In this document: positions 1-7,882 of the stretch, one piece after another
How the letters are laid out: each line of letters begins with the position of its first letter
How positions within the stretch are numbered: position 1 is the stretch's first letter
Assembly (NCBI GenBank): GCA_002336245.1
Contig: DDDG01000024.1
Span: forward strand, 46,108-110,107
Reading direction: 5' to 3'
DNA: 64,000 nucleotides
Source of the DNA: Flavobacteriales bacterium UBA1986
GTDB taxonomy: Bacteria; Bacteroidota; Bacteroidia; Flavobacteriales_G; Salibacteraceae
The notes under the pieces: generated by a model
Databases searched by the model: none
Told to the model about the DNA's origin: nothing
What the model saw: the letters and a program-made list of their open reading frames with translations, nothing else
Program-made: the position numbers and the translations under genes

Positions 1-1733
1 CCAGCGGATTGATTCTTCAAATAACACCCCAAAAGTCGATGCACAAGCACATCCGGATATCGACGAATGGGTGATGTGAAGTGAACATAGTAGGGAAAGC
101 CCAAGCCAAAGTGTCCGATGTTGTCGGTGGTATAAATAGCCTTGGCCATCGACCGTATCGCCATCATGGAAATGACATCTTCTTCGGGTTTCCCTTTGAT
201 TTGGCCTAAAAGTTCATTCAATGCACGCGGAAGATCCTTCGTGCCTTTCATGTGCACTTTGTATCCGAATTTTGAAATGAATTTGAAAAAATCCGTGAGC
301 TTGTCGAAGTCTGGCTTGTCGTGAACCCGGTACGGGAAAATTTTAGCTTCCCCTTTGGTTGGCTTGCCCACATAAGTTGCAATGGTTTTATTTGCAAGAA
401 GCATGAACTCCTCAATCATCTTGTGGGCATCTTTCTGCACTTTCAACAAGATTCCAATCGGTTTCTTGTTCTCGTCGAGCTCAAAACGAACTTCCGTTTT
501 ATTGAAGGCAAGTGCACCAGCTGCGAGTCGCTCAACGCGCATCGTTTTGGCAATTGAGTTTAGTGCCAGCAGTTCCTCTTTATATTTCCCTTCAGCACCT
601 TCAAGAATCTCTTGCACATCCTCGTAGGCAAAACGGTGATCTGATAAAATCAGGGTTCGGGCAATGCGGAATCCAAGAACCTTTGATCCTTTCATTTTAA
701 AAATGCAGGAGAAGCAAGCCTTTTCCTCATTGGGGCGCAATGAGCATAGTTCGTTGGAGAGCACTTCAGGAAGCATCGGGACTACGCGGTCTACCAAGTA
801 GACAGAAGTTGCCCTCTTTTGAGCCTCCACATCGAGCAAACTTCCATCAGCCATATAGTGCGTGACATCTGCAATGTGCACACCCACTTCAACACAACCA
901 TCTTCGAGTTGTTTGAATGAAAGGGCGTCATCGAAATCTTTGGCATCATGCGGGTCGATGGTAAAGGTGGTCACCGATCGAAAGTCTTCGCGATCGCTCC
1001 AATCGTTTTTCGCCTCGTTTCGAATCCGATCTGCTTCATGCAAAACCTCTGGTGGAAAGCGGAGCGGGAAGCCGGCGCCAGCAAGAGCTGCAAGCATTTC
1101 AGATTCTTGTTCACCTGGAGGACCAATAACATCCACTACATATGCAATCGGACTGTCAGCACCTTCTGGCCAATCCTTAAATTCCACTACTACCTTCTCG
1201 CCGTCTTTGGCGTGCATAATCTTGTTGAGTGGAACAAAAAAGTCTCCTCTATATTTTTGGCTGTCGGGCTTTAGAAAAGCAAACTTGGCAAATACCTCAA
1301 GCGTACCAGTGATGTGATGAAGTGCGCGTTTGCTTACTTCAAGCACACGTCCTTTCAACTTCTTCGCTTTGGCTTTTTTGAGTGCGACACTCACCTCATC
1401 ACCCTGCAATGCCAGGCCGACATCGCTGGCAGGAATGAAGATGTCCTCCGACAAGCCCGTGACACGCACATAGGCGGCTCCCGAGCGCACAAAATCAATG
1501 ATGCCCGTGAGGTTTCTGGATTGGTGTGCGAGTCGATATTTGCCTCGCTCCTCTTCAATCAACTTTCCGGTTTTCACCAATTTGTCGAGACTTTGGGCCA
1601 CAAGTTTTCGGGACGCTTTGTTGGAAATACTGAGTCGACCACTGATCTGTTTGTAATTCAAACTGTCGTTGGCACTTTCTCTAAACACCTCGAGAATCAT
1701 ATTCCCTAGGTTACCTTTTTTATGTTTGGCCAT
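1..1733 (-). CDS. rnr: Ribonuclease R (partial, 3' end off window)
   Basis: A 3'-to-5' exoribonuclease of the RNB family that degrades structured RNA in the cytoplasm. It reads from ATG at 1731-1733; 577 codons are present and the end of the RNB domain plus the S1 domain lie beyond position 1. A winged-helix-like N-terminus (MAKHKKGN, then NYKQISGRLSI) precedes the cold-shock region. The catalytic aspartate cluster DPHDAKDFDDA lies near residues 259-269 and the RNB signature HFTSPIRRYPD near 551-561. Both match active RNase R/RNase II enzymes. RNase II is the alternative, but the N-terminal helix-turn-helix extension favours RNase R. It is divergent from the ferritin gene, and the shared 135 bp gap holds two inverted repeats. 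Confidence 0.93.
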   Translation of the reverse strand, partial: MAKHKKGNLGNMILEVFRESANDSLNYKQISGRLSISNKASRKLVAQSLDKLVKTGKLIEEERGKYRLAHQSRNLTGIIDFVRSGAAYVRVTGLSEDIFIPASDVGLALQGDEVSVALKKAKAKKLKGRVLEVSKRALHHITGTLEVFAKFAFLKPDSQKYRGDFFVPLNKIMHAKDGEKVVVEFKDWPEGADSPIAYVVDVIGPPGEQESEMLAALAGAGFPLRFPPEVLHEADRIRNEAKNDWSDREDFRSVTTFTIDPHDAKDFDDALSFKQLEDGCVEVGVHIADVTHYMADGSLLDVEAQKRATSVYLVDRVVPMLPEVLSNELCSLRPNEEKACFSCIFKMKGSKVLGFRIARTLILSDHRFAYEDVQEILEGAEGKYKEELLALNSIAKTMRVERLAAGALAFNKTEVRFELDENKKPIGILLKVQKDAHKMIEEFMLLANKTIATYVGKPTKGEAKIFPYRVHDKPDFDKLTDFFKFISKFGYKVHMKGTKDLPRALNELLGQIKGKPEEDVISMMAIRSMAKAIYTTDNIGHFGLGFPYYVHFTSPIRRYPDVLVHRLLGCYLKNQSA

Positions 1734-1747
1734 TTAGTGTGTTGGCT

Positions 1748-1801
1748 GAGTGACATTCACTCGTTTGGAATGGTTCTAAATAAGAGTTTGACTGAACTCT
1801 T
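1748..1801. repeat. Two short inverted repeats in the rnr/ferritin intergenic region
   Basis: At 1748-1762 a 6-bp perfect inverted repeat GAGTGA-CAT-TCACTC lies 15 bp upstream of the rnr start. At 1782-1801 a 7-bp inverted repeat AAGAGTT-N6-AACTCTT follows. Both lie between divergent genes, so they could be operators or leader stem-loops. Neither is followed by a T-run, so they are not obvious terminators. The function is unknown. Confidence 0.4.
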
Positions 1802-1827
1802 CAAAGCCTTTCCGTGTTTAATACTTA

Positions 1828-1835
1828 TACTTTTG
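1828..1835 (+). promoter_or_regulatory. Candidate -7 box for the ferritin gene
   Basis: TACTTTTG matches the Bacteroidota -7 consensus TAnnTTTG exactly, 33 bp before the ferritin ATG. No TTTG is seen at the usual 17-21 bp upstream, so only half of the promoter is supported. Confidence 0.35.
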
Positions 1836-1868
1836 AAGCTAAATTAGTTTAATCAAATTCGTGGATGT

Positions 1869-2387
1869 ATGTTAAAGAAAAAAATTGAAGATGCCTTAAA
1901 CCACCAAGTCCTTTTAGAGGGAGAATCTTCTCATTTCTATTTGGCCATGGCAAGTTGGGCAGAAGTTCAAGGATACAGCGGAAGTGCTGACTTTTTCTAT
2001 GGCCACTCCGACGAAGAGAGAACTCATATGCTCAAGCTGGTACACTACCTCAACGAGCGCGCCGGCAAAGCAGTCATTCCAGCCATAGCTCAGCCAGATA
2101 CCAATTTCGAATCTCTAACGGCCTGCTTCGAAGCTCTATTGGAACACGAAGTAAAGGTTACAGAGTCCATCAATGAACTCGTCTTCATGTGCCTTGAAGA
2201 AAAGGACTACACAACACACAATTTCCTTCAGTGGTACGTTGCAGAGCAACTTGAAGAAGAGGCTCTTGCTAGAACCGCCTTGGATCGCATCAAACTGGTA
2301 GGTGGCGATAAGTCGGGAATGTACATGTTCGACCGCGACATCAACAGTCTAAAAGTTCAGTCGGCTGCAGGTCCTATGGGGCAATAA
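1869..2387 (+). CDS. ftnA: Ferritin (FtnA type), iron storage
   Basis: Non-haem ferritin of 172 residues, which oxidises Fe(II) and stores ferric iron in a 24-subunit cytoplasmic shell. The ferroxidase-centre ligands fall at the same numbers as in E. coli FtnA: Glu17, Glu50, His53 (in HSDEERTH), Glu94, Gln127 and Glu130. The two-metal site is therefore intact, and the extra glutamates at 49 and 126 fit a third site. Haem-binding bacterioferritin is less likely because of this pattern. The 3' end overlaps the convergent lipoprotein gene by 14 bp. The start at ATG 1869 gives the standard N-terminus of the family. Confidence 0.95.
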   Translation: MLKKKIEDALNHQVLLEGESSHFYLAMASWAEVQGYSGSADFFYGHSDEERTHMLKLVHYLNERAGKAVIPAIAQPDTNFESLTACFEALLEHEVKVTESINELVFMCLEEKDYTTHNFLQWYVAEQLEEEALARTALDRIKLVGGDKSGMYMFDRDINSLKVQSAAGPMGQ

Positions 2388-2904
2388 AACGCAAAGAGAC
2401 TTTCGTTTTTTGGATACCAGAACCTTGAAGTTCTGTGCGAACCTCTTGATACAGTCCGTAGCTCGGACGATACAAAAGGCGAGCATCCAATTGCCTCAAA
2501 ACGTCTTTTTCACTGTACATATACTCGAGTCGGGTGAGAACCTCACCTTCATATTCGTGTTCAACCCATTGCGTGCCATTCAGTTCCTCATTGGCGCTGA
2601 GACGATACGTGGTTTTACTTCCCCAATTGCTGGTCTCAAGCTCATACCTAGCCGAAGAGCGTGTGGAGTTGATGTCGGCCTTTTTTAACAGACCAAACTC
2701 GTCCTCCCAATTCGGCGACATTATAACTGTGTCGACTAAGCCAGCACGTTCGGCAATCTTAACGAATTGAAGATCTGAGTTTTGAATCTTCTCAATCTCG
2801 GCGTCCAAATCCACATAAAAATGGTAGGCTTTCGCTTCCTCTTTTTTTGGCGGAGTGCACCCAACAATAAAGGCGATTAATATAAGAGAGGCTATTCCTT
2901 TCAT
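2374..2904 (-). CDS. Hypothetical lipoprotein, 176 aa
   Basis: An exported lipoprotein of unknown function. The N-terminus MKGIASLILIAFIVGC is a type II signal peptide with the lipidated cysteine at position 16. The mature part is mostly predicted beta strand and ends in SLRFIAP. I recognise no enzymatic motif. The start codon overlaps the stop of the upstream acyl-CoA dehydrogenase gene by 4 bp (ATGA), so the two are translationally coupled, but a metabolic link is not evident. The 3' end overlaps ferritin by 14 bp, so transcription of one will run into the other. Confidence 0.75.
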   Translation of the reverse strand: MKGIASLILIAFIVGCTPPKKEEAKAYHFYVDLDAEIEKIQNSDLQFVKIAERAGLVDTVIMSPNWEDEFGLLKKADINSTRSSARYELETSNWGSKTTYRLSANEELNGTQWVEHEYEGEVLTRLEYMYSEKDVLRQLDARLLYRPSYGLYQEVRTELQGSGIQKTKVSLRFIAP

Positions 2905-4073
2905 TCAAAAGCTGCTATTCCAGTAATGTCCTTTCCAGTAATGAGAAGGTGAATGTCGTGCGTTCCTTCGTAGGTGATTACAGATTCCAAATTCATCATA
3001 TGCCGCATGATTGAATACTCATTGGTAATTCCCATGGCGCCATGAATCTGACGCGCTTCTCTGGCAATCTTCAAAGCCATGTCGACGTTGTTTCTCTTCG
3101 CCATCGAGATCTGAGCTGAAGTAGCCCTACCCTCTTCGCGCAAAACACCCAAGCGCCAAGTAAGCATTTGAGCTTTGGTAATCTCGGTGATCATCTCAGC
3201 CAATTTCTTTTGAATGAGTTGAAAACCAGCGATGGGTTTTCCAAATTGAATCCGTTCTTTCGAATAGCGCAGAGCCGAGTCGTAACAATCTAAGGCCGTT
3301 CCAATGGTTCCCCATGCAATTCCGTAGCGGGCCGAGTCCAAACAGCCAAGTGGCGCTCCCAATCCGCTTTTTCCAGGAAGGAGATTTTCTTTCGGCACTT
3401 TCACATTATCGAACACCAGCTCACCAGTAGCCGAGGCTCTTAAGGACCATTTTCCATGTGTTTCTGGCGTCGTAAAACCTTCCATTCCACGTTCTACTAT
3501 GAGTCCATGAATGCGACCCGATTCATCTTTCGCCCAAACAACAGCAAGATCGCAAAATGGAGAATTCGAAATCCACATTTTAGCGCCGTTCAGTAAATAG
3601 TGATCGCCCATATCCTTGAAGTTGGTCGTCATCCCGCTTGGGTTCGACCCATGATCAGGCTCGGTCAAACCAAAACTCCCCATGAACTCACCACTCGCCA
3701 GTTTGGGCAAGAATTTCATGCGCTGTTCTTCGCTCCCGTACTTCCAAATTGGGTACATCACCAAACTCGACTGCACAGAAGAGGTTGAGCGAACACCTGA
3801 GTCCACGCGCTCCAATTCCTGCATGATGATTCCGTACGAAATCTGATCAAGGCCAGGCCCTCCGTACTTTTCAGGAATGTATGGGCCAAAGGCACCAATG
3901 GATGCTAAGCCCGGAATGATTTGTTTAGGGAACTCAGCTTTTTCGTAAGCCTCCTCAATGATTGGAGAAACTTCCTTCTTCAACCAAGCTCGGGCAGTAT
4001 CTCGAATGAGCTTATGCTCTTCAGTCAACAAATCATCGAGTAAATAATAATCGTGGTGTTCGTATCGATCCAT
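2901..4073 (-). CDS. gcdH: Glutaryl-CoA dehydrogenase-like acyl-CoA dehydrogenase
   Basis: FAD-dependent acyl-CoA dehydrogenase of 390 residues. It closely resembles glutaryl-CoA dehydrogenase, which oxidatively decarboxylates glutaryl-CoA to crotonyl-CoA in lysine/tryptophan breakdown. The supporting motifs are ELERVDSGVRSTSSVQSSL near 85-103 (this carries the substrate-carboxylate-binding Arg), GLTEPDHGSNPS near 135-146, LDSARYGIAWG near 245-255, and YEGTHDIH, in which Glu369 is the predicted catalytic base. The C-terminus GKDITGIAAF also fits GCDH. No other lysine-degradation gene is in the window. A generic acyl-CoA dehydrogenase is the alternative, but the SSVQSSL segment argues for GCDH. 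Confidence 0.9.
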   Translation of the reverse strand: MDRYEHHDYYLLDDLLTEEHKLIRDTARAWLKKEVSPIIEEAYEKAEFPKQIIPGLASIGAFGPYIPEKYGGPGLDQISYGIIMQELERVDSGVRSTSSVQSSLVMYPIWKYGSEEQRMKFLPKLASGEFMGSFGLTEPDHGSNPSGMTTNFKDMGDHYLLNGAKMWISNSPFCDLAVVWAKDESGRIHGLIVERGMEGFTTPETHGKWSLRASATGELVFDNVKVPKENLLPGKSGLGAPLGCLDSARYGIAWGTIGTALDCYDSALRYSKERIQFGKPIAGFQLIQKKLAEMITEITKAQMLTWRLGVLREEGRATSAQISMAKRNNVDMALKIAREARQIHGAMGITNEYSIMRHMMNLESVITYEGTHDIHLLITGKDITGIAAFE

Positions 4074-4091
4074 TCTTCAGAATTTCTGCTG

Positions 4092-4099
4092 CAAATTTA
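4092..4099 (-). promoter_or_regulatory. Candidate -7 box of gcdH
   Basis: On the minus strand TAAATTTG matches TAnnTTTG exactly, 18 bp upstream of the gcdH ATG. No properly spaced -33 TTTG is seen. The site lies back to back with the promoter of the divergent cytochrome gene. Confidence 0.38.
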
Positions 4100-4121
4100 A
4101 CCTTCAAAGGCAAACTATTGT

Positions 4122-4152
4122 TTTGCAGGAGCCTTTTAATCTCATACATTTA
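4122..4152 (+). promoter_or_regulatory. Promoter of the cytochrome/YceI/DUF5777 operon
   Basis: TTTG at 4122-4125, a 19-bp spacer, then TACATTTA at 4145-4152. This is a -33 match of 4/4 and a -7 match of 7/8 with the ideal spacing for the Bacteroidota primary sigma factor. It predicts a transcript start near 4158, about 15 nt before the ATG at 4173. Confidence 0.55.
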
Positions 4153-4172
4153 CACACTTATTTACGTCCAGT

Positions 4173-4544
4173 ATGACAAATAAACTCTTCGGCGCTTCAT
4201 TAATAGGTTGCGCTTTCCTGATTTTTTTTTCGTGCACGAAAGAAGTAATCGACATCTCTACCCCGGATACTTCGGCAATCAGTTTTTGTGACACCGTAAC
4301 TTATGGCACTCACATCACTGACTTTTTGAACACACATTGCACGACATGTCATGTTGCCGGAGGCATAGGACCTGGTGATTTCACGAACTATAGTGAAATT
4401 AAATCTGAACTGGATCAAGGTGATCTTGAAGAAAAAGTATTCGATCCGAACACCTGCTCACCAATGCCTCCTTGTGGAGGTTTAACAACTGAAGAAAAAG
4501 ATCGTTTACAATGCTGGATTGATGCCGGCGGCCCCAACAACTAA
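4173..4544 (+). CDS. Monohaem c-type cytochrome lipoprotein
   Basis: A small (123 aa) exported lipoprotein with one covalent haem site. A type II signal peptide ends at Cys21 (IFFSC). The haem motif CTTCH is at 56-60, and a plausible distal ligand Met98 sits in SPMPP. The WIDAGGP ending is the usual end of a short cytochrome c domain. Four further cysteines (39, 95, 101 and one in LQCWI) could form disulfides that staple the domain. It begins an operon with a YceI-like protein (4 bp gap) and a beta-barrel protein, so a role in electron transfer at the outer membrane is plausible. That role is inference. Confidence 0.82.
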   Translation: MTNKLFGASLIGCAFLIFFSCTKEVIDISTPDTSAISFCDTVTYGTHITDFLNTHCTTCHVAGGIGPGDFTNYSEIKSELDQGDLEEKVFDPNTCSPMPPCGGLTTEEKDRLQCWIDAGGPNN

Positions 4545-4548
4545 TTTT

Positions 4549-5100
4549 ATGAAAAACAGCATTCTCAGCCTAACGCTCATCTTATTGAGCTCAAGTCTTT
4601 TCGCACAAGTATGGAAGAGCTCGGAAAATAAAGTCCATTTTTTCTCCGAAGCTCCTTTGGAAAACATTGAAGCGACAAATACCACTTCAATTGCCTTGTA
4701 CAATGAGGAAAACAAACAATTGGCAATAGTGATTCCCATCAAAGGCTTCAAGTTCGAAAAAGAATTGATGGAAGAGCACTTCAACGAAAATTACATGGAG
4801 AGCGAGAAATTCAAGAACGGAAAGTTCAAGGGAACTCTTGACGGCGACATCGACTTCTCAAAAGACGGCACGTATGAAACTACCGCAACGGGTATTCTCA
4901 CCATACACGGCGTAGAGCAAAAGAGAACAATTAAAGGAACTTTGATCGTAAAAAAGGGAACTCTGCAGATGCAAAGCAAATTCCAGATTAAGCTGGAAGA
5001 TCACGACATTGAGATTCCGAAAATTGTGTTCTCAAACATTGCGGAAGTCATAGACGTAACCTGCGATTTCAGCTTCAAGCCTCAGCCCAAGAAAAAATGA
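4549..5100 (+). CDS. YceI-like periplasmic protein
   Basis: A 183-residue exported protein of the YceI lipocalin-like fold, whose characterised members bind polyisoprenoid chains such as quinones. The signal peptide is MKNSILSLTLILLSSSLFAQ. The body shows the YceI pattern: a charged hairpin near FENGYMES-like positions 80-100, then TGILTIHGVEQKRTIKG, the family's conserved G-x-Ltl-hG-v segment, and a closing strand IPKIVF. I chose ATG 4549 because it gives the signal peptide directly; the longer frame from 4519 would add ten polar residues inside the preceding gene. The stop overlaps the next start by 4 bp. Confidence 0.78.
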   Translation: MKNSILSLTLILLSSSLFAQVWKSSENKVHFFSEAPLENIEATNTTSIALYNEENKQLAIVIPIKGFKFEKELMEEHFNENYMESEKFKNGKFKGTLDGDIDFSKDGTYETTATGILTIHGVEQKRTIKGTLIVKKGTLQMQSKFQIKLEDHDIEIPKIVFSNIAEVIDVTCDFSFKPQPKKK

Positions 5101-6023
5101 AACAACTGATTTCAGCCCTTGCCCTAGCCCTGCTCTTTGCATTTTCCTCGCATCTTTCAGCACAGGAAGATTTGATGTCGATGCTGGAAGATGAAGCCGA
5201 CGCCAATGACGACAGTCGAGTTTACGCAACCTTCAAAACCATGAAGGCGGTAAACTTCCATACGATTGAAATGGTCAAGAAAAAAAGTTTGGACTTTAGA
5301 GTCACGCACCGTTTTGGAAATATGGGTTCTGCAAGTGGTGGTGGTGTTCACAACATTTGGGGCCTCGACAACTCCGACGATATCCGCATTTCGTTTGATT
5401 ACGGAATCACAGAAGATCTTCAAGTAGGCTTTGGTCGAAGTAAGCGAAATGAGCTCATCGATGCCAACATCAAATACCGAATTCTGGCACAAAGTGCTCA
5501 GAAGACCCCCATCAGCTTGGTGCTCTTGGCAAATTTTGGCATCACTCCAAAACGTGACCTCAACGGATTTTATTCAAAGTCAAGCAGTCGGCTAAATTAT
5601 GTGCATCAGTTAATCATTGCCCGAAAGTTCGGGGAGCGATTTTCACTGGAATTGATTCCAACGCACGTCTATCAAAACTTGCGCATTAAAGACAACAGCG
5701 GAATAGACCAACACTCCATCTTGGCTTTAGGTGTTGCCGCACGACTAAAATTAACCCAGCGGGTGGCCCTCATCGCAGATTATGCATACATCGCATCCGA
5801 TTACAGACGCTCGCACAGCAGCATTACCTACCAAGATCCTTTGGGTGTTGGTGTTGAAATTGAAACCGGTGGTCACGTCTTTCACCTCACGGTGACGAAT
5901 GCAAGCGGAATCGTAGAAAACAATTTCTTACTCAACACTACTGACGATTGGACCCAGGGTGGGATGAAGTTGGGCTTCAACATATCCCGTGTTTTTAATC
6001 TAAACTTTAACGGTAAGGAATAG
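5097..6023 (+). CDS. DUF5777-type outer-membrane beta-barrel protein
   Basis: A 308-residue protein with signal peptide MKQLISALALALLFAFSSHLSAQ, followed by an acidic stretch and then alternating amphipathic strands ending in aromatic residues, the pattern of an outer-membrane barrel. Segments such as VTHRFGNMGSASGGGVHNIWGLD and DVQVGFGRS-like repeats fit the DUF5777 family as I remember it. The last strand ends LNFNGKE. It is translationally coupled to the YceI gene (ATGA) and sits 3 bp before the DUF4271 gene. In context it may be the outer-membrane partner of the cytochrome and YceI proteins. No biochemical function is established for the family to my knowledge. Confidence 0.72.
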   Translation: MKQLISALALALLFAFSSHLSAQEDLMSMLEDEADANDDSRVYATFKTMKAVNFHTIEMVKKKSLDFRVTHRFGNMGSASGGGVHNIWGLDNSDDIRISFDYGITEDLQVGFGRSKRNELIDANIKYRILAQSAQKTPISLVLLANFGITPKRDLNGFYSKSSSRLNYVHQLIIARKFGERFSLELIPTHVYQNLRIKDNSGIDQHSILALGVAARLKLTQRVALIADYAYIASDYRRSHSSITYQDPLGVGVEIETGGHVFHLTVTNASGIVENNFLLNTTDDWTQGGMKLGFNISRVFNLNFNGKE

Positions 6024-6026
6024 CCA

Positions 6027-6689
6027 ATGATGGAAGCCATACCAATTGAGCAAAGCAATTATCCGGCGGTCCTTCTCAGTCTTTCGTTTTTATCTTATGT
6101 CCTGATTCGATTTCGCTTTACCCGGCGAATGTCAGAATTGCTGAGCGCATTTGCTAGCAAACGTTTCATCTCTCAATTGCTCCGAGAAGAAAATCCTTTT
6201 TTAAACGTTAGCTCCATCGTTCTTTACCTGAATTACGTGCTCAATGCTGCACTTTTTTTCAGTCTTTTGTTGCAACAAAACGTACTTGAACATCCCCTTT
6301 TTCAAGGACTAACCGGCTTCTTTTTCGCATTGCTTCTCTTGTTTCTTTTCGATCTTTCTAAGCTTTTGAGCTACTGGGGTTCAGCATTCATATTTCAATC
6401 GGAGACTCAGACCTCCAATTATGTGCTTTACTTAATGTCGAGTAGACAAGTGGGAGGAATTATTTTCTTCGTTCTGAATCTTTTTCTGGCCTATTCTCCT
6501 ATTCCATCAATTTATATTGCCTGGTTCGCGCTTTTCAACGTGAGCCTTCTTTCCCTTCATCGGCTCATTCGCTCAGTGCCGATTTCTCAAAACTTCGCGA
6601 GCTTTTCCATCCATCACTTTTTGTTGTACATTTGCACGCTGGAATTATCTCCCGTTCTTCTCGGCGGAAAATTATTCCTAATAAACTGA
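6027..6689 (+). CDS. DUF4271 integral membrane protein
   Basis: A 220-residue inner-membrane protein with about seven hydrophobic segments and no catalytic motif that I recognise. It matches the DUF4271 family of Bacteroidota, which is commonly found just upstream of hemD, as here. The start at ATG 6027 lies 3 bp after the previous stop. The last codons and the stop fall in the left arm of a strong 10-bp hairpin (6680-6702) that separates it from hemD. Function unknown. Confidence 0.75.
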   Translation: MMEAIPIEQSNYPAVLLSLSFLSYVLIRFRFTRRMSELLSAFASKRFISQLLREENPFLNVSSIVLYLNYVLNAALFFSLLLQQNVLEHPLFQGLTGFFFALLLLFLFDLSKLLSYWGSAFIFQSETQTSNYVLYLMSSRQVGGIIFFVLNLFLAYSPIPSIYIAWFALFNVSLLSLHRLIRSVPISQNFASFSIHHFLLYICTLELSPVLLGGKLFLIN

Positions 6690-6702
6690 TTTTCAGTTTA
6701 TT
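6680..6702 (+). terminator. AT-rich hairpin between DUF4271 and hemD
   Basis: AATAAACTGA-TTT-TCAGTTTATT is a perfect 10-bp stem with a 3-nt loop that includes the DUF4271 stop codon. The following sequence is AT-rich but lacks a clean T-run. It may attenuate transcription or mark a processing or mRNA-stability site between the two genes. Confidence 0.4.
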
Positions 6703-6739
6703 ATTAGAGTAATATTTTAACCCACTTACACGATTTAAG

Positions 6740-7489
6740 TTGGAAAAAGTAAAATCTATCCTCGTTTCGCAACCAGCTCCGGATAAGAATATAAATCCGT
6801 ATGCTGACCTAGCGGAAAAGTATAAGTTGAAGATTGACTTCCGATCTTTCATTCACGTTGAAGGAGTCGATGGACAAGAATTCCGGAAGGATAGAATCAA
6901 TCTTTTAGACTTCACTGCGGTCATTTTTACTTCAAGAAATGCTGTTGATCATTACTTCCGCATGGCGGAAGAAATGCGCGTAACTGTTCCCGATAGCATG
7001 AAATATTTCTGCCTATCGGAATCTACTGCCTACTACCTCCAGAAGTATGTTGTGTATAGAAAACGAAAGATTTTCTTTGGCAAACAAACTTTCAGTGATC
7101 TGCTCACTGTGATGAAGAAACACAAGAGTGAAAAATTCTTGTTGCCAAGTTCAGACATTCTGAAGCCAAACATTCCACAAGGCTTGGACGAGTTGGGTCT
7201 TGATTATCAACGAGCCATTTTCTACAACACTGTGTGCAGTGACCTTTCAGACTTAGACAATGTGAAATACGACGTTCTAGTATTCTTCAGTCCTTCTGGA
7301 ATCAAGTCGCTCTTTCAGAACTTTCCAAAATTCACTCAGAACGGAACGCGCATTGCTGCTTTCGGGCCAACAACCATTCAGGCTGTTGAAGAAACTGGCT
7401 TGAGAGTAGACATCAAAGCGCCCCAGCCAAACCTTCCTTCGATGAGTATGGCCTTGGAAGGTTACATCAAGCAGTCGAACAAACGCTAG
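6740..7489 (+). CDS. hemD: Uroporphyrinogen-III synthase
   Basis: A 249-residue HemD-family protein, which cyclises hydroxymethylbilane to uroporphyrinogen III in tetrapyrrole (haem, sirohaem, B12) synthesis. The two-lobe pattern is visible: ILVSQPAPDKN at the N-terminus, then the conserved hinge VIFTSRNAVDHYF near 60, and VLVFFSPSGIKSLF near 180 followed by AAFGPTTIQAVEETGL. The start is a TTG at 6740 (MEKVKSILVSQ), chosen because it gives the usual family N-terminus and no ATG precedes it. The family has low sequence conservation, but the Bacteroidota subtype is clear. Confidence 0.88.
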   Translation: MEKVKSILVSQPAPDKNINPYADLAEKYKLKIDFRSFIHVEGVDGQEFRKDRINLLDFTAVIFTSRNAVDHYFRMAEEMRVTVPDSMKYFCLSESTAYYLQKYVVYRKRKIFFGKQTFSDLLTVMKKHKSEKFLLPSSDILKPNIPQGLDELGLDYQRAIFYNTVCSDLSDLDNVKYDVLVFFSPSGIKSLFQNFPKFTQNGTRIAAFGPTTIQAVEETGLRVDIKAPQPNLPSMSMALEGYIKQSNKR

Positions 7490-7513
7490 GCAATTATTGG
7501 CGAACTTTAACCA

Positions 7514-7867
7514 GTGAACCAAGGACTGGCAAAAGCTCATAAGCTTAAAGGTTATACTGCGATCCGACTCTTATTCGAGAAGGGTAAGTCGCAACGCGTC
7601 GCTTTCTTGCAACTTCTTTCAAGAGAAAACCAAGAGGCTAAACATCGCATGGGCTTCAGCGTTCCGAAAAGACGGTTTAAAAAAGCTGTTGATCGCAACT
7701 CACTGAAACGCAAGATGCGAGAGGCATACCGCCGCCACAAACATCTACTTCGTTCAGACGGTCCAAAAATGGATTCTATGATTATTTACCAAAAGTCTGA
7801 AATCCTTGACTATAAAGAGATTGAAGAGATAATAATTCTAATTTTGAAACGTTTGGCTTCCCAATAA
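7514..7867 (+). CDS. rnpA: Ribonuclease P protein component
   Basis: The 117-residue basic protein subunit of RNase P, which supports the catalytic RNA in tRNA 5' maturation. The family signature is intact: MGFSVPKRRFKKAVDRNSLKRKMREAYR near residues 47-75 contains the conserved RNxxKR core. The start is GTG at 7514 (MNQGLAKAHKLKG), 24 bp after hemD. rpmH is not adjacent, unlike in many bacteria, but a hemD-rnpA-ctp order is familiar in Bacteroidota. Confidence 0.93.
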   Translation: MNQGLAKAHKLKGYTAIRLLFEKGKSQRVAFLQLLSRENQEAKHRMGFSVPKRRFKKAVDRNSLKRKMREAYRRHKHLLRSDGPKMDSMIIYQKSEILDYKEIEEIIILILKRLASQ

Positions 7868-7882
7868 TCTCGTATAAACTTC

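Noticed and set aside
142..1709. A series of plus-strand open frames over the first 1.7 kb
   Set aside because: They are antisense to the continuous RNase R reading frame, which carries strong family motifs; none has its own motifs.
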